From Corticium candelabrum (Eukaryota > Porifera > Homoscleromorpha > Homosclerophorida > Plakinidae), in NCBI RefSeq assembly GCF_963422355.1, contig NC_085099.1:6934246-6998245 (forward strand): DNA of 64,000 nucleotides. Reading direction: 5' to 3'. The notes below the pieces were generated by a model. That model did no database searches. It was not told the origin of the DNA and saw nothing but the letters and a program-made list of their open reading frames with translations. The first letter of the stretch is position 1; each line of letters begins with the position of its first letter. Shown one piece after another: positions 1-10,436 of the stretch. The translations under genes and the position numbers were made by a program.

Positions 1-1527
1 CAACGTATCTGCTATGAACATCTCTTTACCCCGCTTGTACGTGACCGTTATGTCATAACCCTGTAACTGTACTAGCATCCTTTGAAGACGCTTCGGCGCA
101 GAATGGATCGGTTTTTGGACAATCACTTCCAAGGGTTTGTGGTCACTCTCAATCGTCACATGGCGCCCATACGCGTAGTGGTGGAATTTTGTGACTCCAA
201 ATACGATGGCCAGCAGTTCTTTCTCTATTTGCGCATAGCGTGTTTCGGTGTCTGTTAGCGCGCAAAGCATAGGCAACCGGTTGTCCTTGTTGCATAAGAG
301 AAGCACCCAGACCCTTCTCTGACGCGTCGCACTGGAGGGTGACATCCATCTGCGGGTCAAAGTACCTAAGCACAGGTGCTGTGGTTATGGCCGCTTTAAT
401 CTGCTGCATAGCGTGATCATGATGGGATGTCCAACAAAATTCCACATCTTTCTTGGTCAATTGTCGAAGCTCGTCGCAGACGCTAGGCAGATCGGGTAAA
501 AAACGCGCTAAATAATTGACCGTGCCAATTAAACGCTGCACTCCAGTCACATCAGTGGGGTTCTCCATTTTCAGTATAGCTTTCAATTTGTCCGGATCAG
601 CCTTCAACCCGTTGAGAGTAAGGATATGACCCATGTATTTGACCTCAGGAAGTCGTAACTTGATTTTGTTTCGATTGAGCCTGATGCCGCGCACTCGACA
701 TCAATCCAAAAAACTGGCCAATTTCTTGTCATGATCCTGGCACGCTGTCTCATGGGTATCGCCTTCACCCACTATCAGCACGTCATCCGCAATCGTGTAC
801 ACTACTGGTATGTCATTGATGGCTGATTGGAGGCGGCGTTGGAAAAGTTCCGGTGCTGGGCTGATGCCAAAGGGCATTCTTTTCATCAGAACCTACAAAA
901 CGGCGTTCCAAAGGTTGTGAGAAGACTTGACTCATGATCTAATGCGATATGCCAAAACCCATTCTGTACGTCACATACAGTATACACCTTAGCCTTGGAG
1001 AGCTGGGGTATCAGATCCTCTATCGTTGGCATAGGATAATGGCTACGTTTGAGTGCTCTGTTGAGGGGTTTAGGATCCAGGCAGATGCGCAGGGTGCCGT
1101 TGGGCTTGCGCACCACGACTACACTGGATATCCAGTCTGTAGGTCCCTCAACCGGCTCTAGCACTCCCAAACTCGCCAGGCACTTCAGTTCCGCTTCCAG
1201 ATGTTGCCTAAGTGCAATGGGAACCTTTCGCGTGGGTATTTGCACCGGAGTTACTAAGTCCTCAATGTCGAGATGAAGTGGTTCCCCCAGACATCCCAAA
1301 GAGCCATCAAACACGTCTTAATACGCCTGTAGGAGATCAGGTATCTGAATGGGCGTTTCACTAATGTTCTGACCAGACATGTGAGTATTTGTACTGTCAA
1401 CATTGTCCTGACACCGAGCTTGAAGGGTTGCCGCCATAATGTTCTCGTGCTGTATCCTCACCAGATCCATCTGTTGTATCGATCTAGCTCCCAAAAAGTG
1501 ATGTGGAGGCATCATCCACAACAACAA
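1..1527 (-). pseudogene. gypsy reverse transcriptase and RNase H, broken
   Basis: The 1318-1527 segment (GARSIQQMDLV) is the protease-RT linker. RT follows at 886-1314, with the conserved YTVCDVQNGFWHIALD block. The 701-886 segment carries the polymerase box as IADDVLI, where the family has Y-x-DD. The segment ending at 149 has the RT thumb (KYMGHILTLNGLKADPDK) and the start of RNase H (LQCDASEKGLGASL). Frameshifts near 886 and in RNase H, and a TGA at 701-703, disrupt it. Bases 1-148 still encode RNase H-like sequence in another frame. Integrase would lie to the left of the window. Confidence 0.85.
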
Positions 1528-2704
1528 AGTTGGCTTTGTATTTTCTACCTGTTTTTGGGTTGTGTATATTGACCAAACACTTGCCCAATGGTCTTAGTTG
1601 ACTCCGGTTGTAGAGGCACAGCGTTTGGTTTGTCTTCTCAAGGACCACTGTGGGTACCAAATCTTGTCGTCGAATAACATTGCATGATGCACCCAAATCC
1701 AGTTGGAACCGCACTCGTTGGCCTTCCACTTCCATGTATGCAAACAGCTGTTTTGGGAAAACTGAGTGCTGCACTGCATTAATCTCTTCCGTTAGTGTTA
1801 GGGTCATCAGGTGTTCTGATTCCCCATCACTCTCCTGCTCAGTCCAGTTGACTGTAGTCCTTTTCGTGCTTCGACACACCCCAGCATAGTGATTCTTCTT
1901 TCCACATGCTGTGTATTTGTGGCCATAAGCTGGGCATTTTCCTTTCACATGTTGTTACCCACAGTATCCACATGTTTTCTTGCTTGCCTTTGGTTTTGCT
2001 TGTGGCATTGCTGTGCGCCTGACTGACTGGCGCATTGTGTGTACCTCTTCATGACCACCCATAACCTTCGATTGCTGTGCAGATCGCTCTGCAGCTCGAC
2101 ATATATCAATGCAGATGGACAGGCTCAGGTCCTTTAGTTCCAGCAAAGACTTGCGTAAGGACTCCTTTGTGATTCCACAGACAATTTGGTCCCGGATCAT
2201 ATCCTCTGACAATGCCTGGAAATTGCAGGTCTTGACAAGAGTGCGACGGGCTAGTAAGTACTGCTCAAATGTCTCTCCTTGTCCTTGCGTCCTGGTTCTG
2301 AAAACAAACCGCTCATACGTAACATTCATTGTGCCAATGAAATGTTGCTCCATTTTTGACAAGACCTCGGCCAGGCTGCGTCTGTCTGCCTCGTTATTGA
2401 AACTTAATGCGTTATACACCTCCACACCAGCCTACCCCAGGCACATGATGAACGTCGCTAGTTGGTATTCGTCAGATTGTTCGTATATCCGGGACACCGT
2501 GGCATAAGCATCCCACATTTGGCGCCAAGTACGCCAGTTGCGCGCTCCGTCGCCCTCGACGCATAAAGGCCTGGGCGTTGTCAACACTCCTTGCATCAGT
2601 ACTGTGCTTACCTGATTGGGCGCTGTTCGGGATGCGGCATCTCTGTCAGACTCCTCGTCACGCTTGGGTTGCTTCTCAAGCCCTTTGACGTTTCCTTCAG
2701 CCAT
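1484..2704 (-). pseudogene. gypsy Gag with CCHC knuckle and start of protease, broken
   Basis: One frame runs from the Met at 2704 through a Gag capsid-like region, then a nucleocapsid knuckle (CGYCG, then CPAYG, CGKKNH and C), then an aspartic protease region with the motif QLDLGASCNVI. Stops at 2432-2434 and 1955-1957 interrupt it; the second falls inside the knuckle. The protease motif has Leu where the family normally has Thr or Ser after the catalytic Asp, a further sign of decay. Translation would start only 10 bp past the primer-binding site, so the 5' leader is short. The similarity ends near 1484, where the frame shifts toward RT. Confidence 0.82.
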
Positions 2705-2714
2705 GGGAACGACT

Positions 2715-2728
2715 CACTTCTGACACCA
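2715..2728 (-). promoter_or_regulatory. candidate tRNA primer-binding site
   Basis: On the minus strand the bases read TGGTGTCAGAAGTG, lie just upstream of the gag start and directly abut a CA dinucleotide that could end the LTR. A run starting with TGG right after an LTR end is the expected form of a primer-binding site for a tRNA 3' CCA end. The matching tRNA was not determined. Confidence 0.5.
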
Positions 2729-2825
2729 TGTATCAGGATGCCGATGGGTGATGTACACTGCACACTGTGGTAGTCCGCTACTGGCTGTGCCCGCATAATG
2801 TAGTATTAATATCAACCCCCTTACA
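2729..2825 (-). repeat. candidate 5' LTR of the gypsy element
   Basis: On the minus strand this stretch begins TGTAAGGGGG and ends ATACA directly before the primer-binding-like site, so it has the TG...CA ends of an LTR. At about 97 bp it would be short. The other LTR is outside the window, so the outer boundary is a guess. Confidence 0.35.
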
Positions 2826-4221
2826 AGTGTCGCAGACACTGAAGTTCATTCAAGTTCAACTCCAGTGTCTAAACTGGCAGTGCAGCTCCAGCACTTACCA
2901 AACACACGTGATATTTATCAACAAAATCAGATATCTAATCTGGGAGCAAAATATCTGGAAGTAAACTATGGAAGAGAACTTATCGTTAGTGTATGTTTAA
3001 GTATGACTACTTGTGGCAGATCACATCATGGGAGCACAAAGATCCAAGGCACAACAAAAATGCTGGGAAAAAGGTACCAGAAGAAATCGGGCTCCCAACG
3101 GCAAGACTGCCAAAAAATGTGGAAGCGCCCTTGCGACAAGTTTGTGGTATACAATGGTGATGAGCATGTACATAGTGGCTCATTGCTGACGCTCATCAAA
3201 TAATATTATAAATGGCACAGCATCAGTGGCAGCATTTTGACACCTACTTGGCATATTTGCCAGCTTTCTCACTAGCGTCCCTGCAAGCGTCGTCATTGTC
3301 ATATTGTAAACTAATCTTGAGCACACAACTGATTTTCTAAAAATGAGTGTGAGTAACTGAACTGCCATGGCAAACTATACACAATTTGCAATAAGAACAA
3401 ATGACTGTCACAGAGATGGGATGTTCTAAATGGTTTCAGATATGAGCCATTAATAATAATTACACTCAAACTCCCCTTATCCGGGCAGCTTGGGACCGGA
3501 CACTGCCCATAACTCAGAAACGGCCACATCTGGGAACACCCCACATTTCGCTTCTGCGGGGCAGGTGTCTGCGTTGGTCTAGTCTCAGACATCTTCAGGT
3601 AAGTCTTACAAGCTGTAAATAAGAAACTAGCACCTAAGTATGGCTATCTGTCGACAAGAAACTGGACTAGTACTGGACTTTTGATTACACGACCTTTGCC
3701 TCGACCTCGTGCACGTGGACCACGCGCAATACACGTGATGCAATTGTGCAATACGGGGGCGCCCGGTAGACGGACGTGCCCGGATAAGGGGCATCCGGAT
3801 AAGGGGAGTTTGAGTGTAATACACGACTTTGTAAAAGTCACTATACTGGGCGAGGAGCTACTCAAAACGTATAGGGCTGAACTGCATGACTTCCGGTCTG
3901 CAGGCTATGTCTGTCATGCTAAAAAATGTGCAATACGGTCCAATTCCCGAGCAGTATTTTTAATATGTTGGCTATGGCAACCACAGTGACAGACAATTGA
4001 CTAACAGCCAATCAGATGCACAAAATAAATGTTCATAAGAGTTTTATACCAGACCAGCATCAATCATGTTTGCGATTGCCAGGTCTTGTTGGAAATCAAC
4101 TGCTAACGTAAAATCAATCGCTTTCTTGGTTTACGATATTTATATGGGAATCTAACATAACCAAGAGCAACGTGTATGTCCCGTATGTGATAATGCTCGT
4201 GACTGCACTTCGACGACTATA
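2826..4221. other. intergenic stretch, no gene recognised
   Basis: Apart from the MITE at 3463-3816, I see no convincing exon or repeat here. Short open frames exist on both strands but lack family motifs, paired splice sites or codon structure. Confidence 0.5.
3463..3816. mobile_element. pogo/Tigger-type MITE with 22-bp TIRs
   Basis: A 22-bp perfect inverted repeat, starting CACTCAAACTCCCC and ending TTATCCGG, occurs at 3463-3484 and 3795-3816. Each end is flanked by TA (3461-3462 and 3817-3818), the target duplication of Tc1/mariner/pogo elements. A subterminal copy of CCGGATAAGGGG lies at 3780-3791. The 354-bp element has no transposase, so it would be mobilised in trans. The TTATCCGG core resembles the TIRs of Tigger-2 at 45683 and of the MITE at 13615. 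Confidence 0.85.
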
Positions 4222-6185
4222 CAGTAGGACCTCAAAGATACGAACACCTCGGGAAATTGGGTGTTCGTAATTGTGAAATGTTCATAAGTCTGAAGTTTGT
4301 AATATCGATGATTACATAACTTGTGAAAACAGGAGTACACTGTATGGCTAACAAAAAGGATAAGTACGTGAACTACAGTAACTGTGAGAGTGTAAGAACG
4401 AATTCAAGGGTTACTAAAATAACAATCCATTGTCTTTTGCTTCAAGGCAGAACCCCTTTTTTGTCCTGCAAGGTCCAGGAGCTCTCTCAAAAGCATGAGA
4501 TTCATGGGGGTGGCTTCAGGCTGCTGCTCTAACCATTCCAAGCAGACACTAAAGCAATCAACAGCCTTTGTGTGGCTAATCTTAGCTACATCAGTGTGCT
4601 CAGCTTCATCTTCACTGTCCGATGGATCCTGGACCTGAACAGAGTCGATAATTTCTTCATCAGTCAGCGATTGAGACCCAGTTTCATCCTTGTCAGCAAG
4701 AAGCCATTGCTCCATTTCTTCCTCATTGATGCCCAACTGGGAACATACTTCAAAGGTAATTTCTTCTTCGGATTCACTGGCATCGATCCGAGAAGCATCA
4801 CCCATACTACGACCACCAAACCCTAGCTTATTCCAAGCACGACAGAGAGAAACTTCAGGAATTTCGTTCCAAGATTTAGCACTCAGGTACACCGCATCTT
4901 TTATGGTCAGCTTTTTGCTGAAGGAAATGAAGGAGTCTTCACTCGATTCAGATTGAAGCAGCAGTTTTCTCATGAGCTCTCGTTTGTACCTGCGCTTCAG
5001 GTTCTCCAGCACTCCCTGATCCATAGGTTGAACCAGACTTGTGACATTGGGGGGCAGAAACATGCAACTCATTCCTTCAGAACTCAAAGCCTCTACTGAA
5101 GGGTGGGATGGTGCATTATCCATAATGAGAAGAGCTTGAAGTGGCAATGACTTTGATTTCAAGTAACGCTTCACCTCTGGTACAAAGTGCTTGAAAAACC
5201 AGTCCAAGAAAATTGATTGATCCATCCAGGCACTTTTTTGGCTATAATAATGGACTGGTAGAGATGACATGTTGACCCCTGAAAAACAGCGAGGCTTAGC
5301 GCTCTTGTGAATAAAGACCAGAGGGCTACGCATATCTCCACTGACATTGGCAGTTGCCATCAATGTTACCCGATCTTTAGGGGATTTGCAATTCTTTGCA
5401 GCCTTTTCAGAACCATCTGCCAGGGTTTTGTTCGGCAGCAGGCGCCAACACAGACCTGTCTCATCACAATTAAAGATCTGATGGATGGAAAGCTTATGAT
5501 CTTCAATATATTTATGCAAAGACAGCTTGAATGCTTCAGCAGACTGAGGATTAGCTGAAAGAGACTCTCCCTGCATGCTTAGTTGACGAATACCATGCCT
5601 CTGCTTGAATCTATGAAGCCAACCAGTGCTAGCCTTGAAATCATCTGGTGACCGATCTGGATACATTTGCTGGTGCATCAGCCTGGCTTTCTCCATGACA
5701 ACAACCCCACTCAGAGGAGTGCCTTTGTGCCGTTCTTGTGTGAACCAAAGGTGCATGGCCTTGTCAAATTGGTCATCATCAGCTCTCCTAACAATGCAAC
5801 GCTTCTTAAAACTACTGCTGTCTTTAGCTTCAACGGCAAACTGAGTAATTTTGCTCCTAGATTTCTGTATATCAGTTACTGTGGATTTTCCAATGCTATA
5901 TTCAGAAGCAATAGCTGTATTAGAAATACCTCTGTCCAGCTTCTCAAGAATCTCGATCTTTTGTTCAATAGATAAATTGACTCGCTTTCTCTTAGGCTTG
6001 TCCTTTGCCTCCATCTTGGATCAGCTACCACGTGGCTAGCGCTAGGCCACGCCTCAAAAGTGCGCGTGCGCGTGGCTACATTACGTGATCAAATTTTTGC
6101 AAGAGCGCGCGCTCGCGCTAGAGCATGCTGTTCGGTTGACCGGTCAGTTTGGTTGTCTGGTGTTCGTATCTTTGAGGTCCTACTG
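4222..6185 (-). mobile_element. complete Tigger (pogo) DNA transposon
   Basis: Perfect 27-bp terminal inverted repeats (4222-4248 and 6159-6185) start CAGTAGGACCTCAAAG and are flanked by TA on both sides (4220-4221 and 6186-6187). The 1,964-bp element contains one uninterrupted transposase frame on the minus strand. Identical TIRs, an intact frame and intact target duplication all suggest a recent insertion. It sits 255 bp beyond the stop codon of the bZIP gene and does not interrupt any recognised exon. Confidence 0.95.
4404..6014 (-). CDS. Tigger transposase, intact
   Basis: This 536-aa protein should bind the element's TIRs and catalyse cut-and-paste transposition at TA sites in the nucleus. 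The N-terminus carries a CENP-B/pogo helix-turn-helix (about residues 8-60, with SIEQKIEILEKLDRG and IGKSTVTDI). A second CENP-B-type DNA-binding domain follows at about residues 75-140, including TGWLHRFKQRHGIRQ. The DDE domain shows the expected acidic residues in FNCDETGLCW, LLIMDNAPSH and VQPMDQGVLENLKRRY, giving the DDD arrangement of pogo-type enzymes. The acidic C-terminal tail is usual for the family. No stop or frameshift is present and the length is normal. Start: first ATG, followed by a basic KRKR run. Confidence 0.93.
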   Translation of the reverse strand: MEAKDKPKRKRVNLSIEQKIEILEKLDRGISNTAIASEYSIGKSTVTDIQKSRSKITQFAVEAKDSSSFKKRCIVRRADDDQFDKAMHLWFTQERHKGTPLSGVVVMEKARLMHQQMYPDRSPDDFKASTGWLHRFKQRHGIRQLSMQGESLSANPQSAEAFKLSLHKYIEDHKLSIHQIFNCDETGLCWRLLPNKTLADGSEKAAKNCKSPKDRVTLMATANVSGDMRSPLVFIHKSAKPRCFSGVNMSSLPVHYYSQKSAWMDQSIFLDWFFKHFVPEVKRYLKSKSLPLQALLIMDNAPSHPSVEALSSEGMSCMFLPPNVTSLVQPMDQGVLENLKRRYKRELMRKLLLQSESSEDSFISFSKKLTIKDAVYLSAKSWNEIPEVSLCRAWNKLGFGGRSMGDASRIDASESEEEITFEVCSQLGINEEEMEQWLLADKDETGSQSLTDEEIIDSVQVQDPSDSEDEAEHTDVAKISHTKAVDCFSVCLEWLEQQPEATPMNLMLLRELLDLAGQKRGSALKQKTMDCYFSNP

Positions 6186-6440
6186 TATACTCTAGGGGCC
6201 TTTGCGGTCCTACACAAAACAACAATTGCTAGGTACGATTTCAGATAGATTTTACAAGTAGCACGTTTAGAAAAAACAATGACTAAATTCATAATTCTTC
6301 ACAACAATTCTATCGTGGTGGCCGGGTTTCAGAGACTCATAGCTGTGGAAGCAACAGTGTAAACACAGCTTCAATTACCAGTATGCAAATCATAAGAACG
6401 TGTGTCTACTGCTGTAGTACTTTCAAGTTTCTAGCTAGGA
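6186..6440. other. downstream region of bZIP gene
   Basis: This is probable 3' untranslated and intergenic sequence between the bZIP stop codon (6441) and the right end of the Tigger element. No exon, hydrophobic segment or canonical poly(A) signal on the minus strand was recognised. Confidence 0.4.
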
Positions 6441-7733
6441 TCAAAACCATACACAAACCTGCGAAAATTGTACATTACAGAAGCAAACCACTACCACCAC
6501 CTATTTCCTCACCTCACGTTGCAGTTGCTCCACACATTTCCTCAGTGTTTTGTTTTCCTGTAATAATGATGTATGCTGCTCTGTCAGCTGCTTTACTTGT
6601 GACTCCAAAGCATTGAGATACTGTATACAAAGAAGGGTAGCGACTCATTAGAGTCACTTAAGCCGTTCCCTACTTAAATTACTTCTTTCTTTTTTCTTCT
6701 TGATTCACTAGAAGATTCACGATTCTTCAGCAATCTTTGCTGTCGTTTCCATTGCCAAAGCTATGAAAGAGCACTGTAATAAATAATAGTTCCATAATAG
6801 CCATTGATCAAACATTATATACATTTCCATCAAAAGAGCTTTCTCCGTTTGTGTCTGCAGTAAAGCCAGACGTAGCAATGCGTTTCTTCTAAAACATAAA
6901 TGTGAGAAATTATTGAAAAATCAATTACTACTCAGCCATCATGCACTTATAATACTAAATTCTAGCTCGATCTATTACTCACCGAGTTCAGCACAGCCTG
7001 CATTTTTAAATCAAGACGAGAAGATAAGTCTTGCTTTTTCGAAGACTGTGCTTTTGTCTTCGTTGTTTGAGACGACAAAGGTGACGATGATGTGATTCGA
7101 CAAGACAAAGCTTGAAAGTTAGAAGTAGGAGAAGCAGGAAGAGAGTAAGGCTGCAATTAATTAAGTAAAGACATCAAACAGATAGTAGCTCATCACAGCC
7201 AGTTATTTATACAAGAGAGTCTGGTGTGTTGGGCGTCCACGCTGAGCAAGTTTTCGAACGGATCAAAGAGTCCCACGTACCTAAATATTAGACCTACACA
7301 GTAAAGTAGCTCATAGAACTTCCTTCTAGTGCAGCTCTCACACTTATCTTCATATTGTTCTTGTACCCAGTCTGCACACGGGCTTGTCTCGAGCGGTTGC
7401 AGCTGTAAATATAGCTAGGAGTATGAAACTAATCGAACCGATCCAACTGACCACTATTTACCGGTAAGTCTGGAAGACGACGAGACACACTAGATATTAC
7501 ACCATCAATGTCGTCGACATCGCAGAAAGTCAACTGAACACCGCTGTCTTCACTATGCTCGCATTCTACGATGGCATGCACACGTATGCCAGCCGATTGT
7601 TTGAAACATTCAAATTGACGTAAAATTTGCGACCTTTCACTCCAACCGTGTTAGCTAATACAGTGTCAAACACCGACAATGGTTCTCCTTCTGCAATGCG
7701 ACCATGGTCGAGAAACAAGTCTGACAACTCCAT
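6441..7733 (-). CDS. bZIP transcription factor, ATF6/CREB-like, no membrane anchor
   Basis: Nine exons were deduced (7634-7733, 7462-7565, 7342-7402, 7213-7280, 6983-7150, 6823-6888, 6683-6760, 6513-6620, 6441-6458). All introns are GT-AG, 54-94 bp, with compatible phases, giving 256 aa. The N-terminal part is acidic, then Ser/Thr/Pro rich, as in activation domains. The basic region (about 194-215) reads RQQRLLKNRESS then SESRRKKKE, matching the N-R-x-S-x3-S-R signature and the RQQR...KKKEY form typical of ATF6. A leucine zipper follows (216-251, YLNALESQVKQL). The protein ends five residues later (VCVWF, TGA), so the ER membrane anchor and luminal domain of animal ATF6 are absent. It should bind DNA as a dimer in the nucleus. 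Met at 7733 (GCCATGG context) is chosen as start. It is divergent from LTA4H. Exon ends are inferred from splice sites. Confidence 0.82.
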
Positions 7734-7792
7734 GGCTTGCCTGGCTTTCCCAGATAACCGCGCCAAATGCTCACGTGACTGAAAGGAAGAGT
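7734..7792. promoter_or_regulatory. 59-bp divergent promoter region with palindromic E-box
   Basis: Only 59 bp separate the start codons of the bZIP gene (minus, 7733) and LTA4H (plus, 7793), so the two transcripts must share a core promoter or have overlapping leaders. TCACGTGAC at 7771-7779 is a CACGTG E-box with flanks matching MiT/TFE or USF-type sites. No TATA box is visible. Binding is inferred from the motif only. Confidence 0.6.
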
Positions 7793-10034
7793 ATGGACCC
7801 GAACAGTTTCTCTGAGCCTGATTTGTGTATTTGCAAACATCTTCATTTTAACATTGAAGTCTTATTTGAGAAGAAGGTTCTGCATGGTTCTCTACGACTA
7901 CAAGCCGTCAACAAATCTAGCAATAACAATCGGCTGGTCAGTTTTCCGGGTTTGCGAGACTTTTTTAAATTAAAGAATCATGTCGTAACTTTCGCTGCCA
8001 GATACTGGACACTAACAAACTCAAGATATTATCAGTGAGTGATGCTAAAACGGGGCATCACATGCAGTGGGAGGTGCAGCCCATGAATTCGAAGTCTCCG
8101 TTTGGATCTGCGCTTGTCATCACACTGCCATCTTCATCTTCCAGGTATCCGAAGCCAATCTTCTGTTTTATAATTATTGCTATTATTATTGACAAGAATT
8201 GGGTGTTATTTAGTACATACACATGTCATGTAAGTAACAAACTAGTCTACACACCTAATTACTAGGTCGTACAACCTACTAAAATTTTAGTAGTACACAT
8301 AGTACATAGTAGGGTGTGTTCTGTCAAAAGTGGTCAGGTCAAATGCACGCTAAGAGGGCGTGGTCCAAGCACCAAATTGGTCTTCCAGCCACCTGGTATA
8401 TATTACCACTCACAGGGGTATTGCTGAAGGATTTAACTTGTGTGTGAATTTTTATGACCTCATCAATTGTAGACTATTATGATAATATATAAACTAATAA
8501 TGGTAATCAATTAACTCGTAACAATTTAAAACAGTGCAACTAAGCGGAGTAAAAACATTTAACTTCTCTCTGTCTGATAGGCTATTTAGCCATGAGCTGT
8601 GAAACTTTATGGCTTATACGACAGTATAACATGTCTTGACAAACAAGTCGGTACACCAGCCACGATGTAAAGCTCCTTCGTGTACACATATATGTGACAA
8701 ATAGATCAGACAGTGACTTAATTAATTAATCACCTAAAGAGAAGCTCCAGCAGCATAGGTAGAACTGCGTCGGCTGTCAAGTATGAATCGATCTTTTTCC
8801 ATCTTTACGAGTTTGAGGTCCCAAATCAAGAATTTCCTGAAGGCATCATGATTATGTCTCGAGACAACAGGTCTTTGCCTAAGGGTATTGGTAGCGATAG
8901 AGAAATACCCCTGCATACGCCACTGACCTAGCGTATTGCACAAAGGGTTCTTGAATACTCTCGTTTACCAACATTTAATGTAATATGTAGCTAATCAATG
9001 TCCTCAAGGCAGCGTAAATAGCAATTAATAATGATGTAAGATGCTCTAAAATTTTAGTTTGCTTTGTTTTTTATATTAGTTAAATAATCACTTATGTTTT
9101 CAACAGGAATTTTCAGGAAATAGTTGACTGTCGGAAGTAGTTTTTGAAAGATGGTTTGGCCAAAACCAGACCGACATGACTGCTTTCTACAGTCGTGAAG
9201 TAAGCCTCTAGACTAGTAGGGAAGTTCACTATATACCATATATGAAACTACCAAAAACAACATCAGTTTGTGTGATTGCACTTATCAACACGATATCAGT
9301 TCAGCATGCTGGAGCTTGGCTACAGGCAGCACCTAACATTAATCTTGGCCTTGCAATACCCCAGAAAGAGTTAGTGGTATCTTTGCGTCTTTGGCTTGGA
9401 GTTCCACTTTTTGCCTCCGAAACAAGTCGATGCTCTTGCAACCAGAGTTTGGATTGCTTTGGGGATCACCTGCTAGGCTGTGGTCAAGGGAAATGGAGAA
9501 CACACCGTCATGATGCTCTGTGTGATGTCTTTCTTCATGCTCTTTCAGTCGACAATGCTAACTGTTGAAGAGAACAACACTGCTCAGTCGACAACATGCG
9601 TCCAGGTGATGTCTTCCATACTGATTTCAAACAAGGATCACCCACGTATTGATATCTCAGTACGGAATTCTTTTCAATCACAGTACATCATCATAGCTAC
9701 ACACTACCTATGCAGGTGCAGCAGCAGAATCAGGTCAGATTGAAAAAGACAGCTGTCACGATAATTTTGTGAAAGCTACTGGTGGCATATTCCACCCACT
9801 GGTCGTTGAGACTTTTGAATTGTGGACCAGTCAGAGTTTGCTGGGCATCAAGAACATTGCTAGAAGACTTGCCTTTCAAGGAAATATATCAAGGAGCAAT
9901 TAAGGCTACCACTAACTTGCACGAACAGCTATCTGTTACATTATGGCTATATAATGCCAAGATGATTACATAGATTAGCGTTGGACTGTGGAGAGTGCTG
10001 TATTGGCCTTCTAGCTTGTTCTGTGAGTTTTTGA

Positions 10035-10110
<76 letters not shown>

Positions 10111-10353
10111 CAACCCCACGTTTTGTCTGTGCTGCTGTCATTGAAGTTGGTGCAGTTGGAAATGCTGAAGAAATGGAAAAAGACGAGAGAGATGAGATTA
10201 ATGTGACTCAATGTGGAGCAGATTCTTTCCCATATCTACAGTATAGAAAGTTTAGGATATTGGACTTGAGCCAGTGTTAAGACTCTGAAGACTGTTGCTT
10301 TGAAAACGATGTTCACTGGGACTACTTTGAATCATGCAAGCTCTTCGAAATTT

Positions 10354-10436
<83 letters not shown>

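Larger units (their letters stand above)
1..2825 (-). mobile_element. Ty3/gypsy LTR retrotransposon, 5' part, cut by window edge
   Basis: Minus-strand gag, protease, reverse transcriptase and RNase H segments follow each other in Ty3/gypsy order from 2704 leftwards, and coding similarity continues to base 1, so integrase and the 3' LTR lie outside the window. A primer-binding-like stretch (2715-2728) and a candidate short LTR (2729-2825) mark the 5' end. At least two in-frame stops (2432-2434 and 1955-1957) break gag, a third (701-703) breaks RT, and frameshifts occur near 1500-1527, near 886 and in RNase H, so this copy is dead. The order and motifs are seen directly; the family name comes from motif recognition. 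Confidence 0.9.

Noticed and set aside
1049..1276. Plus-strand frames over the RT region
   Set aside because: Antisense shadows of the minus-strand gypsy RT, without motifs of their own.
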